Positions 7,472 through 10,318 of a stretch of DNA of 10,318 nt are shown in pieces. The position numbers and the translations under genes are program-made. The DNA comes from DASRAJ01 sp039920305 (GTDB lineage: Bacteria; Bacteroidota; Bacteroidia; Chitinophagales; UBA10324): the NCBI GenBank assembly GCA_039920305.1, contig JBDSEA010000215.1, forward strand, positions 1 to 10,318, given 5' to 3'. Positions within the stretch are counted from its first letter, which is position 1. Every line of letters begins with the position of its first letter. Below the pieces are notes generated by a model. That model was not told the origin of the DNA. It did not search any database and was given only the letters and a program-made list of their open reading frames with translations.

Positions 7472-7488
7472 CGGGATTACAAATCCCG
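7472..7488. repeat. Perfect 7-bp stem hairpin, REP-like or terminator-like
   Basis: CGGGATT (7472-7478) and AATCCCG (7482-7488) are perfectly complementary with a three-base ACA loop, and a further T-G wobble pair can close the base. It lies 47 bp after the phosphatase stop codon. No U-tract follows, which argues against a simple intrinsic terminator. The tight GC stem in an AT-rich gap resembles dispersed palindromic intergenic repeats, but a second copy is not present in this window. Confidence 0.4.
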
Positions 7489-7540
7489 GCCAGCAAAGAC
7501 TTTCAGAAGAAATACATTACAGGAATAAGAAATAGTACAA

Positions 7541-7666
7541 ATGAAGGCCTTATTAGAAAAAATGGAAAAAATAATCTCGGCAGCCGGTAATAAAAATTAT
7601 TCGCTTACTCTCTTACTTATAACGATACTTGTAGCCGCAAGCCAATCATTTTCTGGTTATCTTTAA
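7541..7666 (+). CDS. Possible 41-residue small membrane or exported protein
   Basis: A short ORF runs from ATG 7541 to TAA 7664-7666 in the 274-bp gap before the MscS gene. The product begins MKALLEKMEKIISAAGNKNY, a charged amphipathic stretch, and continues into SLTLLLITILVAASQSF, a single hydrophobic segment, then ends GYL. It could be a small one-span membrane protein, a leader peptide, or the decayed start of a longer gene. It is not recognised. The leader is A-rich with no clear Shine-Dalgarno, as for neighbouring genes. The stop is 32 bp before the MscS start, so it could be co-transcribed with that channel. The rest of this gap holds the hairpin at 7472 and nothing else of note. Confidence 0.3.
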   Translation: MKALLEKMEKIISAAGNKNYSLTLLLITILVAASQSFSGYL

Positions 7667-7698
7667 AATCGTCATTAAGATTATTTAAAAAAATATAC

Positions 7699-8613
7699 AT
7701 GCATATAAATAAGGCTTACCAGATTATTGCTAACAAGCTATCCTTGTGGTTAAAAGAACTTATAGGACTCTTACCCAATATTGCGTTAGCCACATTGGTA
7801 TTAGTACTTGGTTTTTTTATTGCAAAATGGTTAAGAAAAATTGCGTGCAAAATTTTTAAAAGGTTTATTCATAATGAAACACTGAATAATCTCTTTTCAT
7901 CCTTGGTGCACATTTTTTTATTGGGGGTAACCATTTTTGTAGTACTCAGTATCCTTAATCTTGATAAGGCAGTTACTTCTATTTTAGCCGGCGCTGGTAT
8001 TATTGGTTTGGCACTGGCATTCGCATTTCAGGACATCGCTTCTAACTTTATGTCGGGTATTTTTCTTTCTATCCGAAGACCGTTGCATACCGGCGATATT
8101 GTACAGATAAAGAATTATATGGGAAAGATTACCCAGATTAACTTGCGTGATACAGTACTCCGAACGTTCCAGGGGCAGATGGTTATTATCCCAAACAAAG
8201 AAGTGCTTCAAAATCCCATTGAAAATTTTTCTCTTCTTGGTAAAAGACGAATGGATCTCACGGTAGGTGTTTCTTATGGTGAGGATTTGCAGAAGGTAAA
8301 GGACATAACGCTAAAAGCAGTAGAAGGAATAGAAGGGCTTACCAAAGAAGATGAAGTTACTTTTTTCTACAAAGAATTTGGCGATAGTTCCATCAATTTT
8401 GATATCAGGCTTTGGTTACACACACCCGAACAGCCCGAATACCTGCAGGTTAGAAGTGAAGCAGTGATGCGTATAAAAAAAGCGTACAATGAAAATAATA
8501 TTACCATTCCTTTCCCAATAAGAACCTTAGACTTTGGTATAAAAGGTGGCACGCCGCTAAGCGATGTAGTTCTTAAAACAAATAATGAGTCTAATGAGAT
8601 GTCGTCTGAATAA
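7699..8613 (+). CDS. Small-conductance mechanosensitive channel, MscS family
   Basis: This 304-residue inner-membrane channel is expected to open under membrane tension and release solutes during osmotic downshock. It has three membrane helices: TM1 at about 21-45, TM2 at about 66-86, and the pore-lining TM3 at about 93-126, whose AGAGIIGLALAFAFQDIASN pattern of small residues and conserved Gln matches MscS TM3. The beta domain follows at about 128-178 (RRPLHTGDIVQIKNYMGKI, then IIPNKEVLQNPIENFS), and a mixed C-terminal cytosolic domain makes up the rest. Size is close to E. coli MscS (286), so this is a minimal member with no extra N-terminal helices or ligand domain. The ATG at 7699 follows an A-rich leader. 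It heads a run of channel genes; a second MscS paralogue lies at the right edge. The coding sequence is markedly AT-richer than the genes to the left. Confidence 0.93.
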   Translation: MHINKAYQIIANKLSLWLKELIGLLPNIALATLVLVLGFFIAKWLRKIACKIFKRFIHNETLNNLFSSLVHIFLLGVTIFVVLSILNLDKAVTSILAGAGIIGLALAFAFQDIASNFMSGIFLSIRRPLHTGDIVQIKNYMGKITQINLRDTVLRTFQGQMVIIPNKEVLQNPIENFSLLGKRRMDLTVGVSYGEDLQKVKDITLKAVEGIEGLTKEDEVTFFYKEFGDSSINFDIRLWLHTPEQPEYLQVRSEAVMRIKKAYNENNITIPFPIRTLDFGIKGGTPLSDVVLKTNNESNEMSSE

Positions 8614-8906
8614 ATTATAATACTTGTCAAAATTTCCATAGCATCATTGTTGCCCGCCGGATGAACCTGTTAGGACGGGCTGCGCAATCACTTCATCAGT
8701 AAATAAAATAGCATCTTCAGTTTGAAATTTAATATTGAAAAAGCAACAAATGGAATTTATTGCATAATAAAGCGATGCAGGTACGAGTGAGTAACACAGC
8801 AATGCGGGGAGCAGCAATTAAACTTGTAAATAAAAATAAATGAGATATGAGTGTGCTGCGAATGCTAACAACTCGCACTACATATAATTGCAAGAAATAA
8901 AACAAC
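8614..8906. other. Intergenic region of 293 bp between the MscS and ion-transporter genes
   Basis: No convincing gene is seen. A GC-rich imperfect hairpin lies at 8652-8680: GCCCG pairs with CGGGC and two more C-G pairs form across a one-base bulge, around a 14-base loop; no U-tract follows. It stands 38 bp after the MscS stop and may mark a transcript end. A 22-codon ORF at 8775-8843 is too short to support. TATAATTG at 8883-8890 is one base off TAnnTTTG, but it lies only 16 bp before the ATG at 8907, so it is a weak promoter candidate. The ATG is preceded by AAAACAAC, nearly the same leader as the gene at 801. Confidence 0.4.
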
Positions 8907-9671
8907 ATGAAACAACAATTAACGCATGAAAGAAATAAGCTGCTTGCCTCGGTAGAAAAATTTTTAGAGGGACCAATGATTTTCTTAGGCTTTGTATGGC
9001 TTGTTTTATTGGTAATAGAATTAATATGGGGGCTGAATAAACCGCTTGAATATACAAGCCTTGCTATCTGGTTTATTTTTATTATAGACTTTTTTATCAA
9101 ATTTATATTAGCGCCGGGGAAGATTATTTTCTTAAAGAAAAACTGGTTGACTGCTATCTCGCTTATTATTCCTGCTTTAAGAGTCTTTCGCATTTTCAGA
9201 TTTGTCGGGATGCTCCGTGGATTACGGGGTATAAGGCTTGTGCGTATCGTTTCTTCGTTAAACCGCAGCATGAATAGCCTGGGGGCAACCATGAAAAGAA
9301 GAGCCTTTGGCTATGTATTTTCAATTACCCTTATAATCACTTTTGCCGGCGCCGCCGGCATGTATGCTTTGGAAAACCCCAATCCCGGCTTTGATAGTTA
9401 TGGAATGGCTCTATGGTGGACAGCCATGCGCGTGATAACTGCAGGTAATGAATTCAACCCGGCAACCCCCGAAGGAAGGGGGCTAGCTTTTTTAATAGCC
9501 ATATTTGGATATACAATCTTTGGGTATGTTACCGCTACCTTTGCTACATTTTTTATTGGTCGCGATGCTGAAGAAAAAGATGCACCTGTTGCCGGTGCTA
9601 AAGATGTTGAAGAATTAAAAGGAGAGATAAGAAAGTTAACTGCTTCCATTGATCAATTCAAGAGGAACTGA
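8907..9671 (+). CDS. Voltage-sensor-bearing ion transporter (VIC superfamily, six TM) with non-canonical filter
   Basis: This 254-residue inner-membrane protein has the six-helix plan of the ion_trans family (PF00520). S1 spans about 24-42, S2 about 50-69 with an acidic D61, S3 about 79-91, and S4 about 91-115 with Arg at 92, 95, 98, 104, 107, 110 and 113, a strong voltage-sensor pattern with one Gly (101) in the series. S5 is about 135-155, the pore helix ALWWTAMRVI at 168-177, and S6 about 191-217. The filter after the pore helix reads TAGNEFNPATPEGR, where a potassium channel would have TVGYGD or similar; related prokaryotic transporters with other filters are known. The C-terminus (about 231-253) is a short charged helix, EELKGEIRKLTASIDQF, likely a coiled coil for tetramer assembly. 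Ion selectivity cannot be assigned. The ATG follows an A-rich leader. It shares orientation with the MscS gene. Confidence 0.85.
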   Translation: MKQQLTHERNKLLASVEKFLEGPMIFLGFVWLVLLVIELIWGLNKPLEYTSLAIWFIFIIDFFIKFILAPGKIIFLKKNWLTAISLIIPALRVFRIFRFVGMLRGLRGIRLVRIVSSLNRSMNSLGATMKRRAFGYVFSITLIITFAGAAGMYALENPNPGFDSYGMALWWTAMRVITAGNEFNPATPEGRGLAFLIAIFGYTIFGYVTATFATFFIGRDAEEKDAPVAGAKDVEELKGEIRKLTASIDQFKRN

Positions 9672-9963
9672 TTTTTCAAGGGGGGGTAATAAGATAGCCT
9701 TGCTGCTAAAACCTGGGAAATATGTTTATAAAATATTATCGTTTCTCGCTAATATAAAGTTCCTGCACCAAAATAGACTGAATACTTCAACCAGTTTGTT
9801 TTCAAAAACGCTTAAAAGTTCTTTAAAAACAGTATCTCCCTTTAAACCACTAAGTTTATTTATTAATGCCGAAGATAATACAATTCAGGAGGCATTAAAA
9901 AATGCGTTGACCAAATTAAAAAGTTCACTGGATACCACCCTTGGACGTTTGCAAAAAAATTAA
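9649..9963 (+). CDS. Doubtful hypothetical ORF with no ATG start
   Basis: A frame is open from just after a stop at 9637-9639 to TAA at 9961-9963, giving at most 104 residues from TTG 9649 and overlapping the end of the ion transporter by 23 bp. It has no in-frame ATG; the TTG near 9700 is another possible start. The product is basic and Ser/Lys/Leu-rich, and its last 25 residues (IQEALKNALTKLKSSLDTTL, then GRLQKN) would form an amphipathic helix. No family is recognised. A run of seven G at 9680-9686 lies near its start, after the transporter stop, and could hide a sequencing indel. It may be a real small protein, the tail of a decayed gene, or chance. The stretch 9672-9989 holds no better gene, and no terminator was found before the convergent MscS gene. 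Confidence 0.22.
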   Translation: MINSRGTDFSRGGNKIALLLKPGKYVYKILSFLANIKFLHQNRLNTSTSLFSKTLKSSLKTVSPFKPLSLFINAEDNTIQEALKNALTKLKSSLDTTLGRLQKN

Positions 9964-9989
9964 GAAGTTTACGTTTCTAAAATTTAATT

Positions 9990-10318
9990 CTACGGCTGCT
10001 TTTTCTTCACGCATTCGTCCTGAGTTGACATGACTAAAATCGGATTTGAAGCGTCGTAGAATTTAAGCTCGGTAATATTGGATGGAAGATTAAAGCCATT
10101 TTCTTCAAGCTTTGTTTTTACTTTTTTAATTAACCTTCCACGGGTTTGTAAGGTACCACGCCTAAAGTCTTCGGTGGTAACCCAAAAATAAACTTTCAGA
10201 TTTACGGTACTTGCGGCGAGTTCATCTTCGGCAACAAAGTTCACATGCAATTCATCCTTTACTATTTCCTCATCTTCATCAAAGCATGAAATGATAATTT
10301 CTTTCGCTTTTTCAATAT
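9990..10318 (-). CDS. Second MscS-family mechanosensitive channel, C-terminal part (5' end beyond window)
   Basis: The minus-strand frame is open from the right edge down to a stop at 9990-9992, giving the last 108 residues of a longer protein. The visible part fits the cytosolic alpha/beta C-terminal domain of MscS: a helix IEKAKEIIISCFDEDEEIV at the edge, a strand pair LHVNFVAEDELAASTVNLKV with YFWVTTEDF, a helix LQTRGRLIKKVKTKLEENGF, then NLPSNITELKFYD and a short charged tail ending KKKQP. The same order (helix, two strands, long helix, short strand) is seen at the end of the MscS protein at 7699-8613, whose tail reads NNITIPFPIRTLDF. The membrane helices lie outside the window, so family assignment rests on this domain. 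The internal TTG near 10250 is not a likely start because the homologous frame continues upstream. It converges on the channel cluster. Confidence 0.75.
   Translation of the reverse strand, partial: IEKAKEIIISCFDEDEEIVKDELHVNFVAEDELAASTVNLKVYFWVTTEDFRRGTLQTRGRLIKKVKTKLEENGFNLPSNITELKFYDASNPILVMSTQDECVKKKQP

Noticed and set aside
8652..8680. Strong intrinsic terminator after MscS
   Set aside because: The stem has a bulge and a 14-base loop, and no U-tract follows; kept only as a remark on the intergenic region.
8784..8794. GTGAGTAACAC, which resembles a segment of bacterial 16S rRNA
   Set aside because: Only about 11 bases match and the flanks have no rRNA sequence or structure; taken as chance.
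8775..8843. 22-codon ORF between the channel genes
   Set aside because: Too short and without leader or homology evidence; such ORFs are expected by chance.
8729..9292. Long minus-strand ORF of 187 codons
   Set aside because: It is antisense to the ion transporter, whose helices and S4 pattern are clear on the plus strand, and its own product looks like low-complexity antisense of hydrophobic codons.
10248..10250. TTG start for a short 86-codon minus-strand gene
   Set aside because: The MscS-like sequence continues in frame upstream to the window edge, so this is the inside of a longer gene.

Overview
The window looks like an ordinary chromosomal stretch from a member of the Bacteroidota, probably of the Chitinophagales/Sphingobacteriia type. 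The evidence is a secreted protein with a type IX secretion (T9SS) C-terminal sorting domain, a TlpA-like lipid-side thioredoxin precursor N-terminus, promoter -7 boxes of the TAnnTTTG kind, and starts that follow A-rich leaders instead of clear Shine-Dalgarno sequences. No tRNA, rRNA, CRISPR array or insertion sequence was seen.

Layout. Positions 1-584 (minus) hold the N-terminal part of an exported TlpA/DUF4369-like protein that runs off the left edge. Positions 801-2983 (plus) hold three small housekeeping or accessory genes: an AHSA1-type SRPBCC protein, an AlkZ-like winged-helix protein interrupted by one in-frame TAG codon, and a RimJ/RimL-type GNAT acetyltransferase. Positions 3023-5425 encode an 800-residue secreted T9SS protein with a choice-of-anchor-B/LVIVD-type beta-propeller, two carboxypeptidase-regulatory-like domains, a jelly-roll module and a type A sorting domain. 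It converges on a minus-strand diacylglycerol-kinase-family lipid kinase (5455-6345). That kinase is divergent, across a 50-bp gap, from an App1-type phosphatidate phosphatase (6396-7424). The two enzymes could run the DAG/phosphatidate step in opposite directions.

From about 7430 onward the DNA is visibly richer in A+T and carries an ion-channel cluster: an MscS mechanosensitive channel (7699-8613), a voltage-sensor-bearing ion transporter with a non-canonical selectivity filter (8907-9671), and the C-terminal part of a second MscS channel on the minus strand (9990 to the right edge). Two small unassigned ORFs lie among them. The cluster suggests a role in turgor or membrane-potential control, which is an inference from family membership.

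Most of the window is recognisable. The observations most worth a second look are the single amber codon in the AlkZ-like gene, the unusual pore of the ion transporter, the grouping of three channels, the kinase/phosphatase pair, and a perfect hairpin at the compositional border. No clear case of a wholly new system was found.
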